Positions 44,116 to 54,851 of a stretch of 64,000 bases of DNA are shown here, piece by piece; position 1 is the first letter of the stretch, and each line of letters begins with the position of its first letter. The position numbers and the translations under genes were made by a program. The DNA comes from Multifurca ochricompacta (lineage: Eukaryota; Basidiomycota; Agaricomycetes; Russulales; Russulaceae), in assembly GCA_022496185.1 (NCBI GenBank), contig WTXG01000033.1:186001-250000 (forward strand). Direction: 5' to 3'. The notes beneath the pieces are model-generated. The model was not told the DNA's origin and made no database searches. It saw only the letters and a program-made list of their open reading frames with translations.

Positions 44116-45345
44116 GTTGTTCCATCAATGTTCCAGATGTTCTTTTCTTGGGGAAGTGCCAGCATCCCTAAGCCCATGGTCCCTGCCAGTTGCGGGCTTA
44201 TAAAATTGTTGGTGGCTCCTGAGTCTACCAGGATGTCATGGTTGGCCATCTTCTGTGTAGTTTGAAAATGTACTGGTATTTTCAAGGATTTGAATCAACT
44301 AGTATACACAGAGGTTACATGGAGTGCTTGTGCCCAGGCTGATGGGGTGGAGCCTAACAAAAATCCTTCTTTGCAAATGCCTTCTCAACCAGGATGGTGT
44401 GCACTTCCTCACTTTCTTTCATCATATTTGCCCATATGTCATGGGCTTTTTCCTCCTTGGTTCGTTTGTCTACTGTGGGCGGGTTATTCTGTATGGGGGT
44501 CACAGGTGTTGTGGTTGCTTCTGCAACTTGTGCTCCTTTCTTTGGGCAGTCCCAGGACATGTGGCCCTGTCCTTTGCAACAGAAGCACTGTCCTTCCTTC
44601 ATCAATGTCTGCTGTTCATCCTCTGTAAGCATGGCTCTTGCCCAAGTCCTATCTGCAGAGGTATCCATGGCATTTGGATCTCTTTGGGTGTGGTGTACAG
44701 GCTTGACACCAAATGCTGCCTTCCATTGATCTCAGGTTTTACCCTTCTTTGTATTGACCCCAAAATGTGTTTGGAAATTGAGGTAATCCTGCTGTTGGCA
44801 GCAGGCAGCATCAACCCAACTGTCCCAATCTTGGGGGTGGTGGAACTGTATTATATTTTTAACCAAAGGATTGGGCAATCCTTGGAGAAGAGGTCCAGCA
44901 TTGCCTCTTCATCTGTGTCATATCTGGCTCTGTTGGCCAGACTTCTGAACTTGGCCACATAGGCATCCAGGTCCCCTTTCTCCATCATTAGGGACTTTAA
45001 TTCTCAGGCAGCTTTCTGCTTTGCCTGCCCATCCATGAATGCATCCTTAAACCATTGGGCAATAGTCTCCCACAGGCCTTCACTAGTGGTACATTGTCCA
45101 CTCTCAATTTGTTCATTCAGCCACTCAAGCTGCTCCATGGTCCAATCATCTACTGCATCACCTCAGATAAGCAACAGGAAAAGATTGGCATGTTGGAAGG
45201 GGTTGATGATTTGGGGAACATCATGGTTAAAGTTCTTGAAGGTTGTGAACTCTAGCATAAACATTTTGCTCTGCAATTGATCCCCTGTGAATGTCTGAGG
45301 TAGCACTCCTGATAGGCTGTCACAGCCAGGTCTCTGCTGTGTCAA
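44116..45345 (-). pseudogene. gypsy F gag and protease, CpG-depleted
   Basis: The minus strand reads SLSGVLPQTFTGD, FTTFKNFNHDVPQI, then many stops, ADRTWARAMLTEDEQQTLMK, an intact knuckle CFCCKGQGHMSWDC, EEKAHDIWANMMKESEEV, and the protease DILVDSGATNNFI...NIDGT up to the copia G insertion. It resumes at 23202. Almost every CpG of the related copies is TG or CA here, the mark of an old methylated copy. The 5' LTR and the first part of gag are missing. Confidence 0.85.
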
Positions 45346-45535
45346 GGGTCATTCTGGTCTGAGGTCCTCAAGATGCAAGACACATGCAAGCTCCAAGGTC
45401 AAGCTGTCAAAGGCAAACTGATTCAAGGTTCCAAGGCAAGCTACAGCAAGCTACAGTCAAGGTTCAAAGGCCCACAAGATACAAGAGGGCATGCATCAAT
45501 GTCAAGGTGTCAAGGCAAACCACAAGGGCCACGTT
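45346..45535. repeat. CAAGG-rich irregular repeat between gypsy F and gypsy B
   Basis: About 190 bp built from variants of CAAGGTCAAG and CAAGCTACAG. No coding potential. It lies directly outside the 3' LTR of gypsy B. Confidence 0.55.
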
Positions 45536-46125
45536 TGTTACATCCGATGCGGGACATTCCACACGATGTGTGTGACAGTGCAACTTTACGGGTTTGGGTA
45601 AGAAACCAATAAGGCTCCTTGGAGTTTGGGTGGGATGAGTCAAAGTCGAAGGGGCCGTACCCGACGACTATGTTGAGCAGGGAAGTACCGAAAGTACTGA
45701 GATGAACGAGTCAAAGGTTCCACAGGGGATGTCCAGAAGACAGGCACTGATGTATTCAATAAGTCGAGTCTGAGGTCTACTAGGTAGCTACAGCGGACTT
45801 ATATACATAACTCAGCAGGCGTCTATGAGATAAGAGTATGGAGTCAAGTGGGCCCAAATATCCAAAAGCAGAGGGCATAAAGCCTGGCTTCTGATAGGGA
45901 ACTAAGTAAGTGTCTGATCGTAAGATAAGGAGATAACAAGATAAGAAGGGTAAGCATGGACAAATAGTATGTACACAAGTCCAAACAACAGTCACGGGGA
46001 TGGGAGCAGTGCATGTGAGGGGTCCCAGGAGGGAGACATAATAAGGAAGTGTAACATTGGTGGGCGAGTGGGATCTCTGTTGGGGAGGGTAAAGAAAATA
46101 GGGCTGCTGGGCCCTGGTCATAACA
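45536..46125 (-). repeat. gypsy B 3' LTR
   Basis: 590 bp. On the minus strand it runs from TGTTATGACCAGGGC to CGGATGTAACA, preceded by the purine tract AGAAGGGAGGGTGA. TATATAAG (45805-45798) and AGACTCGACTT (45771-45761) are conserved with 34-bp spacing. Confidence 0.88.
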
Positions 46126-46156
46126 TCACCCTCCCTTCTGGCTTGAGCTGACCCAG

Positions 46157-47350
46157 CTAGAAACGCGCACCATCGTCATCCTGGACCAAGTCCACATAAT
46201 TGTCTGCCAGGTTCTGATCTTCTACGGTGTAAGTTTCATCAGCGGCGCATTGGTGTGTGCACAGGAAACCATATGGGCCATGCCGCCCGCACTGGCGACA
46301 CAGGTCGTAGATGGGGCAATTGAGTTTGCAATGTCCCACATTGTGTCACAGACATTTTCCACACCAGCCTGAGGGATTGATGATGGTGGGAGCGACACCC
46401 AGACATCGGAAAATACAGAACCGGCTCCAATGCAGGTTACTTTGGCAGTGACGACACCATTTGCGGTTGAGGGGACAATTCCAGCTGATGTGATACTTGC
46501 TGTCACATCGCCAGCAAGTCTCTCCATGGGGGTTTTCGTGCATATGCGGCATCTCAAACCACTTTGGCAGCAGTTGTGGTGCCGCCCCTAATGATCGTGG
46601 GGGAAGGGGTCATGTGTAGGTGTCTGCATACCTCTCGGCAATTGTCTGATATGCATCCCCTTTCTCTAGCCTTTTCTGAATCTCCGTCAACTCCTGCTCC
46701 ACTTGGAACATTCCCCTCGTGAGCCTCGTCATTTGCTTTGCGTATTCTTTGTACTGGGTATTGAGCGTGGTGCAAAGCATAAGGGTCTTCCACAGTCTCA
46801 TTACTTCAGCCTTGAGACGTGGGAGTTGCATGTCATTTAGTACCTCGTTGATGGCAAACGCTCGGGGATCGTCAGCCGCAAGGTGTCCCAACTGTTCATC
46901 ACTCATCGTGTGGTGAAGATGGCCAGTATACCATTCCTCCAAGTAAACCAGGGCTCCATAGACAGGCCCATCCTTTTTCATACACCCCGCAACATCCATC
47001 CCTCCGTTGGTGTAAAATATGTACTTAGCTATGACCTTTTCTCCATCGGCCATGGTGATCTTGAGGGGGAAGTACATAGAAGAATTTGGGTTATTGACAA
47101 AGAAAGGGAACTCGGGTACATTGTCATCTTGTTCCATGTCGAGGAGGTCATTGGGGTGGGGTTCTTCGGAATGAGTGAAATCATCATTGGGATTAGGTGA
47201 CTGGTTCTTGACTGGTTCTTCAGCAGCTTTGTAGTCAATAGGGGAGGAAAGACGAGTGGAGGGGTGAGCGGAAGGGAAAGCCTCTACAACCACAGTAGTG
47301 GCGGCGAAGGTGTTGATGGCAGCGGAGGCAGCGATGAAAGAGGAAGACAT
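46157..47350 (-). pseudogene. gypsy B ORF3 with CCHC zinc knuckles
   Basis: ATG 47350 opens MSSSFIAASAAINTFAATTV and stays open for about 245 codons (through QTIAERYADTYT), better preserved than in gypsy A. A shift near 46610 leads into CWRCDSKYHISWNC and CRHCQSNLHWSRFC, and another near 46345 leads into CPIYDLCRQCGRHGPYG and the ending LVQDDDGARF. It has the same position as in A, between chromodomain and 3' LTR. The match over the whole length shows ORF3 is a regular part of this family. Confidence 0.78.
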
Positions 47351-47424
47351 ATCGGTTATGGTTAGGACATTGCTGGTGAAGCATTGTTCTGGGGGGAAAG
47401 AAGTCGAGAGTCTGTCCTCCTTTT

Positions 47425-48336
47425 AACTGTTTCTGGGTGCTTGGGGATGTCGTAAGTGGAACTCTGCGATCAGATCCGGGGCAAAGATATTCCCAGCTGG
47501 TTCCCACGAATTGTCAGAGCCTGGGAAACCCTTCCACTTGATCAGGTAATGTAACTTGTGCCCTCGGCCTTTACATAGGGAGTCCAGAATTTGCTCCACT
47601 TCCCATTCTGCTTCTCCATCAACCAATTCAGGGGGAGGTCTTGGGAAGTTCTCCCCATGTAGGGACGTTTCTTTGTAAGGTGTCAAAAGTCTGGCATGGA
47701 AGACCAGATGGATTCTCCATGTGGATGGAAGTTCGAGCTCGTATGACACATCTGACAGCTTCCTTGTTATCATGAAAGGTCCGTGACGTCAGGGCACTAG
47801 TTTGGCTGTTGGATGTGACATGTGAATGTGCTTCCCATCCAACCAGACAAGGTCATTGGTCCGATAAGGTGTGAACTTCGAAGGTCTTCCTGAGAGGACT
47901 TCTTGCGCCTTTAACAGGTTCTCATTGGCTGATTTCCTGATTTCCTCCCATTGGCTGATATGCTGTGCAGCTGATGGGACATTTGTGGGTTTCTTGGCCC
48001 AGGTGGTCCAGGGTGTCCATCCCATGATAAGTGAAAATGGGGGAGTCTTTGTAGTGCCATTGGGCCAGGAGTTATGCGCAAATTCTGCCATTGCCAGCCA
48101 GTCAGCCCAGTCATCCTGTCATCCGTTGCACCAGAATCAAAGATATTGTTCAAGCCACTGGTTTGTCCTTTCTGATTGTCCATCTGTCTGTGGGTGGTAG
48201 GCTGTCAAGATGTTCTGGGTTATGTCCAGCACTTTACAGAGTGCTCTGGCGAATGTGGAAGTGAAGTGTGGGTCGTGGTCTGAGATAATCTTTTCCAGGA
48301 GGCCATAATGCCTATAGACATGATCCAGGTAAAGTT
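47425..48336 (-). pseudogene. gypsy B integrase (C-terminal part) and chromodomain
   Basis: The minus strand from LYLDHVYRHYGLLEKIISD (second catalytic Asp region) through TDGQSERTNQWLEQ (Glu), AEFAHNSWPNGTTKTPPFSL and the chromodomain (EWEVEQIL, HYLIKWKGFPGSDNSWEP). Frame changes occur near 48120 and 47785. The N-terminal part lies at 54852-55206, beyond the copia C insertion. Confidence 0.88.
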
Positions 48337-48845
48337 TGTCAAACAATCATGCTGCTGGTTATACTGACTGTGGTTAGTAGCGGGTTAGGCTAGAAAGACA
48401 AGTATACTTCAGAGGTTGAAGAAACTCTATATTAACTATACTACTGACCTAGAAAGACAAGTATCTACAAGAGACGTTAGTCAAAGGAAAGTAAACAGTA
48501 TAGTAGGACTTACACTTCAGAGGTTGAAGAAACTCTGAAGTGAAGGACACGAAACAGACACCCTTATATACCCATGGGGGCCAGGGGAAGTGGTCTGTGT
48601 GCACTGGGAATAAGTCCACAAGTGCCGGACATTAAACAGAGAGAGAATAAGGCTATTGGCCGTGGAGATATCACATGCTTACTGCGCATTACTAAGTCCA
48701 TCACTAATCAGCTGAGTAAGGTGAGAAAGAAATGTAATAAAGATAACATAAAAAGTCCGATACTCCGAGATCTAGTCTAATCTAATCTACAGCTGAAGCG
48801 AACCTTAGATGCCTGAAGCATCTCCAGACACGTCCTGTGTCAACA
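48337..48845 (-). repeat. copia C 3' LTR
   Basis: TGTCAAACAATC...GTGTCAACA on the plus strand. It contains a 10-bp-stem hairpin at 48513-48542 (CACTTCAGAG / CTCTGAAGTG) and a partial second copy near 48404-48430. Confidence 0.92.
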
Positions 48846-49096
48846 TCCCTCCATGGTGAAGGCATCGATCATTAGGTGGAATGAATTGAATGAGCACACT
48901 GCTGTTCACAATTGAACAAACATATCACCAGCCAGAGATCCAACTTCTCTAACTCTTTGTGAGTTTTGCATACGAGTTGTAGATTCACTTATGCAAGTCT
49001 ACACACCTCTTGTGTCACTCTTGAGGCCGAGAACATGCTCATGTGGCATGGTGGGAAAGTGAAACTGGTGAACAAAGTCTCCAGATTCCAGCTCCT

Positions 49097-50615
49097 TCAT
49101 TCCAGCACTAGTCCAAATCCAGTTACCATGTGATCAAAAGATGATCTAGGCAGAGACTTTGTAAGGCCATCTGCTAGCATCTCTCCAGTGGGAGTTCGCA
49201 CCAAGTCTATCTGGTGTGATTCTACATACTCCCTAATGGCATGGTACTTTATTGGTATGTGCTTTGATCGCCTTCCTGTGACAGGGTTTAATGCAAGATC
49301 TACTGCACCCTTATTGTCACAATGCAGTTGTATGGGTGAATTTACTTCATATCCCAACTCCTGCATGAATGTCCTGTACCACGCTGCCTGATTTGAAGCC
49401 TCAGCAAGGCTCATATACTCGGCTTCAGTGGTGGACTGTGCTACTGTCTTTTGCTTTCTGGAACACCAGCTAATGGCTCCATTAGCAAGGAAAAAGACAT
49501 AGCCAGAGGTGGAGTGGCAGTCCTCTTGATCTCCCCATGAGGAATCCGCAAAGCCATGAAGGCCAACTTCACCATTCCCTCCAGAATAGCGCAACTTGTA
49601 GTCTTTTGTAGCATTTAAATAAGCTAAGACATACTTTGCTAGTCGCATGTGCTGCTGGGAAGGGTTGGAAGCAAATTGGCTAAGGCATGCAACAGCAAAA
49701 CTAATGTCGGGTCTGCTTCCAATCTGCACCCAAAGCAGAGACCCCATTAACTGCTGATACCTCTTAATATCAGAGGTAGATGCTTGGTCTTCAAACTTGA
49801 CCAAATGAACATCCACGCCAGAGGGTAGAGGAGTATATACTGGGTTGGAATCCCCCATTCCAAACCTCTCAACTATTGAGGATACATAGGCTGTCTGGTC
49901 TATATCCAGTGTCTTGTTAGGACGATCCCTGGTGATGTTAACTCCAAGGTAGGACTGGATTTCCCAAGATCAGTCATCTCATATCGGCTAGATAGAGAGT
50001 CCTTCAGCCATTGAATCTTCTTAGTGGAGGACCCAAGTATAGTGATGTCATCAACATATAAAATGACAAAAGTGAACCATCCCCCTCTTGGTGATGATAC
50101 ACATATACTCCTGCATCAGAGTACGTCCGAGTAAAGCTCAGTTCATTGAGAACTGCATGGAATTGTAAGTTCCATGCTCGGGAAGCTTGTTTGAGGCCAT
50201 ACAGAGCCTTCTGTAGCCTACAAACTTTGGACTCTTGTCCAGCAACGACGAAACCAACTGGTTGCTCCATATAAATCTCCTCATCCAGGTCGCCATGTAG
50301 GAATGCCGATTTGACATCCATCTGGTGGATTTCCCAATCCTCAAGCGCGGCCAACGCTAATAATAGTCTAAGAGACTCAAATCTGGCGACTGGGGAGAAA
50401 GTTTCATTGAAGTCCACCCCCTCTATTTGGGTGAACCCTTTTGCTACAAGCCTAGCACGAAAGCGTCCATCTGCTTTCAATTTAAAGACCCACTTGGACT
50501 TTACAGCCTTTCTACCTTCAGGAAGGTCTTCAAGGCGCCACACTTTAAGTTTTTCTAAGGCATCAATTTCATATTGACATGCCTCAAGCCAATCACTGGC
50601 ATTATCAGACTCCAT
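49097..50615 (-). pseudogene. copia C RT and RNase H
   Basis: MESDNASDWLEACQYEIDAL, WVFKLKADGRFRARLVAKGF, NETFSPVARFESLRLLLALAAL and HQMDVKSAFLHGDLDEEIYM. The active site is shifted by a 1-bp loss near 50068, so YVDD is not read in frame (the translated frame gives FYMLMTSLYLG). A second loss near 49965 breaks TDLGEIQSYLG. From 49858 the RNase H frame is intact (FADSSWGDQED, STTEAEYMSLAEASNQ, CDNKGAVDLALNP) to the stop at 49097. Confidence 0.88.
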
Positions 50616-52296
50616 TGCTTCTTTAAATGTAAGAGGATCCTATAAGGCGATCCTGCAGCATTAAGTAGATCCATCTGACCAAGTCTGGAAGAACCTTGCA
50701 CAAACTCTGCATTATCCTCGTTGTAGAAGCGAGGATTCAGACGACGGTTGCGATTGGGACGTGCAGTATCCAAGTCTAAATCTTCTTGGATTGCCCTATC
50801 TCGTCGTTCAGAGCGTGGACTTGTCCTCTGAAAATTAGGTTGAGGAATTCTGTCCGCAATCCTTTGTGACTTTCTGATTGCTTTGGTTCTTTTGGGAGGG
50901 GAGGATGGTTCCATGATTTGAGATGGAGGGGTCTGATATATAGTCTGAGGGTGTGTGGTGTCTACATTATGTGTGGGTGTGGTAGGCTGTGGTGCTGATT
51001 GAGGAGGTACTATGTCCTCCTGTTCCTCTTCCAGGTCTTCCTCATGTTGAGGAGCCTCAGGAACATGTGTAGCTGTTGCTGGTGGTGGTTGGACATTGCC
51101 ACCAGGTAAAGTAAATGAGCCGCCTTCATTAGGCTGCTCTATAGGTTTATCTGCTCTGCTGTCCTTCACAGAGCGGGATGGGAAGGATCTCTCATCAAAT
51201 GTAACATCTCGTGAAAAGACGAGAGACCGGGTACGACTATCCCAAAGTGTATAGCCCTTAGAAGTGGGCTCATACCTGACAAAGACGGCTTCCCTGGCTT
51301 TGGGATCTAGTTTATGCCTCTTGCCCTCTGGAACATGATAATAGGCTTTGCAACCAAAGACCTTAAAGTATGAGACATCTGGTTTGTTCCCAACCAGAAG
51401 CTCAAGCGAGTCTTCCACTTATTAGAGCGGATGGGAGTTCTGTTATATATATGACATGCTGTTTCAACAGCACACTCCCAAAAACCAAGAGACAGGCCAG
51501 CATCGTGCAGCATGCTAGTGCCTTTTTCCATATGGTTCTATTGAATCTCTCAGCCCTTCCATTCTGTTGTGGACTATACGGCATTGTAAGTTTATGCTCT
51601 ATGCCATATTCTTCAAGCGTTGCCTTCAGCGCCTTGTTCACATACTCGCCACCACGATCTGTATGAAGACACTTGATTTTATGATTGAACTTATTTTCGA
51701 GTAGTGTCTTCAGTTTATTAAAAACTGGTGTAAACAGATCTTTGGACTTCATTGGAACGATTAAAGCGTATCTGCTAAAGTCGTCCAAGAAGGTGGCAAA
51801 GTATAGATTCCCTTGTATTGAACTGCACTGCAAGGGACCTACGAGATCACTATGAAGGATCTCAAGGGGGGCTGATGCGCGCTTTGAAGATGGGGGAAAT
51901 GGAAGACGATGGGACTTGCCCATTTCACAGCCATAACACGGCTTGTCTTCCACTTGGCTATTATTATTTGAGGCCTTTTACTGCCTCAGGAGCATATCTC
52001 TTCAGGGCTTCTTTAGACATGTGGCCCATTCTTTGATGCCAGATTTCTAGTGAGGCAGATGCAGATGTATGGATACTGTTTAGGACGTGTTTGCCTAGTA
52101 CCCAATACAATTTGCCAAACTTCCATGCTTCCGCTATTATATTGTCGCCATATTTAATTGTTGCCTTCTTATTATCAAAGAACACAGTTGCCCCTTTTTC
52201 TACTAGGGCACTGGCGGAGAGTATTTTATGTCCTCCAGGCATGTGGAGCACATTGCTCAACTCCAGGTCGAAACCTTGATCAGTCCTGATGATCAC
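50616..52296 (-). pseudogene. copia C GAG-pre-integrase and integrase
   Basis: IWHQRMGHMSKEALKRYAPE, CYGCEMGKSHRLPFPPS, ILHSDLVGPLQCSS, LHTDRGGEYVN and SPQQNGRAERFNRTI with the three catalytic acids. A 1-bp loss near 51530 and another near 51410 break the frame. The variable linker up to the RT start is open (VVPPQ/QTIYQTPPSQIMEPS region). Confidence 0.86.
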
Positions 52297-53402
52297 AGTG
52301 CCAACTCCATTTGTTTTGACATGGAGTTGTCACCCAGTGATACTTCATGGGTTGTGTCGACTTCATAAGTGTCAAAGTCTTCAAGGTTTGGACTGAAGTG
52401 AGCCTTGCACCACTATCAAGCATCCAATAATCTGAGTTGATATCCAGATTATAGGTGTGAACATAAAGGCGAATGCGAGGTGCTTCTTGCACCTCCTCTA
52501 TTTTGCCACTCCTGTTAACTACAGTGGCTATAGTATGTACATGTTGGGCCTCAGCCCTCTTCTTGTTCCTGCCTTGCCCTTTTTGGCATTCTCCAGGTCC
52601 TTCTTCTTCTTTGCGCAAGCATTGGACTTGTGTCCAGGCTTTTGGCAATAGAAGCAGACCACCCCTTGTGAACCAGGGGCAGCAGCGGGAAGTGGTGATA
52701 AATTTGTAGGTTTTTTTGATTTGACAGGTGCAGCCTTTGACAGGACTGCACTACCACTTCCCGATGGACCAGCCAGGCGACTCTCCTCATTCAGGAACCT
52801 CTGCACAAGGTCCTGAGGAGAAAGGCGCTCTGGATCGCCAGAGGCCAGTATGGAGCCGGCAATGGTACTGTAGGAGTCAGGGAGAGCTTTTAACAAATGA
52901 AGCTCATCTGGAGGTCATTGACCTCCATCCCGTTCTCCCTCAGGGTACTCCTGGCATCTAGGACCTTTTGTAATTGGGTCCTAAATGACTGTCCTTCATC
53001 AAGCGGAAGGACACCAGGGCAAGCCACAAATTATACGTGGCCATGCTCCCTACAGCACCATAGAGCCGTTCCAACTTACTATACTTCTCAAAAAGAGAAG
53101 GATAGTCGGCATCAGAGGTTACTTGGAGTAAACCTCTTGGTTACATTAAGATATAGGAGCCAATCAACATTTCCTCTTCTCCCATCCATTCCCTAAGGAT
53201 GGGTCAATGACTTCCTTCTGCATTTTCTCCTTCTCCTCTTTATCTTCAGGGAGGAGGGGCATATCAGGGTAGGCAGTGATAATATGCCTCCTGAGCCCAT
53301 TCATCCTCAAAGGGCGTTAAAGTTGGCAGACCAAACCTGCCAGTTGGACCCGTCGAGGCGTTCCATCTTGGAGGAGGGAGGGAAGACAATTGAAGACGGC
53401 AT
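52297..53402 (-). pseudogene. copia C gag and protease
   Basis: ATG 53402 opens MPSSIVFPPSSKMERLDGSN. The gag body has several frame changes (about 53310, 53190-53100 and 52905). It then reads LKALPDSYSTIAGSILASG and the knuckle CFYCQKPGHKSNAC (about 52660-52620). The protease site is WMLDSGARLTS (about 52435-52400), with Arg where the other copies read Thr. Confidence 0.83.
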
Positions 53403-54325
53403 TTTGAGATGTAATAGAAGTTCCTGGTTCCAAGGAGCAGTTAGAACCAGTGCCCAGGTCTCGCTTAAGAGTGCCACCCCATACTGTGGCGCTATGCTTC
53501 AGAACCTAGAAGGTCCCGCCTTTGTTGTGCGACTTTCTAGGTATAGTAAAGCTGTCTATCGCAATCCTGTAACTAGACATAAGCTCTGGTAGACTAGCCA
53601 GAGTGTCTAGTGTAAACAAGACTGGGAGTCATGTCATGGAGGAGCCAACCGCAAGTTCCATTAGAGACAAAGGGTGTATGGCCCTTCCTCTAATGCTGGT
53701 GGTGGAGTCCATGATTAAGCCCTAGATGATTGGGGCCATGACTGAGTAGATGACTAGTCTGTCTCTGGTAGGGCGTGGTTACCCTACAAAGGCAACAAAT
53801 ACTTATGCCCAGAGATGAAGACTATATCTACTATGTATAGACTATAGTAGTGCAGCCTACTTGTATCGAGCCCAAGCGTCATGGGAGTGACTACCCATGC
53901 CTTGTTCTAGACCCTAAACTCCACATGCGGGTCGCTAAACCCGGCTTACAGATAGAGCCAAGCATTGACTGGACTTAAAGCCACAAGCTTCTGGCTATAG
54001 GCCTACTAAGACTATCTATGGGACGAAGACCCAGCTACAACTATGAAATTACTAATACCTAGTGCGCACTCAAGGAGCTCAAGATGTTTCACCCACTTAG
54101 GGTCCCTCATCATCTTTTGCAAGAACCCCGAAGGGCTAGCCAAACAGTTCAGGATGAGCAGTAAACTGCGTCATCCTGTGGGGTGTTAAGGTGCACAGAT
54201 AGTGAATAGAAAAGCTCACTGAAAGAAGCTGGTGGGAAAGACTTTTGAAGCTTTTGTGAGCTTGAGTGCAAAAAGCGAGTTGGGCTGTAATGAACAAAGG
54301 GAAGTACAGATCAGTATGAGCGGCA
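53403..54325 (-). other. copia C 5' leader
   Basis: About 0.9 kb between the primer site and gag. It shares long blocks with the leader of copia G (37415-38323), for example around the GTCATGGAGGAGCC and GGTCCCTCATCA segments. It is non-coding. Confidence 0.65.
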
Positions 54326-54337
54326 GGGCCCATAACC
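54326..54337 (-). other. copia C primer binding site
   Basis: GGTTATGGGCCC on the minus strand, adjacent to the 5' LTR. Confidence 0.85.
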
Positions 54338-54846
54338 TGTCAAACAATCATGCTGCTGGTTATACTGACTGTGGTTAGTAGCAGGTTAGGCTAGAAAGAC
54401 AAGTATACTTCAGAGGTTGAAGAAACTCTATATTAACTATACTACTGACCTAGAAAGACAAGTATCTACAAGAGACGTTAGTCAAAGGAAAGTAAACAGT
54501 ATAGTAGGACTTACACTTCAGAGGTTGAAGAAACTCTGAAGTGAAGGACACGAAACAGACACCCTTATATACCCATGGGGGCCAGGGGAAGTGGTCTGTG
54601 TGCACTGGGAATAAGTCCACAAGTGCCGGACATTAAACAGAGAGAGAATAAGGCTATTGGCCGTGGAGATATCACATGCTTACTGCGCATTACTAAGTCC
54701 ATCACTAATCAGCTGAGTAAGGTGAGAAAGAAATGTAATAAAGATAACATAAAAAGTCCGATACTCCGAGATCTAGTCTAATCTAATCTACAGCTGAAGC
54801 GAACCTTAGATGCCTGAAGCATCTCCAGACACGTCCTGTGTCAACA
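54338..54846 (-). repeat. copia C 5' LTR
   Basis: 509 bp, the partner of 48337-48845. Confidence 0.92.
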
Positions 54847-54851
54847 AAGTT

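Larger units (their letters stand above)
48337..54846 (-). mobile_element. Ty1/copia element C, complete, TSD AAGTT
   Basis: 6510 bp, flanked by AAGTT (48332-48336 and 54847-54851), inserted in gypsy B integrase. The LTRs (48337-48845 and 54338-54846, both 509 bp) differ at one site that I can see (GCGGG versus GCAGG). Primer site at 54326-54337; purine tract CCATGGAGGGA before the 3' LTR. The family is close to copia G in its coding region but has different LTRs. Confidence 0.93.

Noticed and set aside
48574..54781. Two identical 68-codon plus-strand frames (48574-48780 and 54575-54781)
   Set aside because: They are the same antisense frame in the two identical copia C LTRs, not a gene pair.
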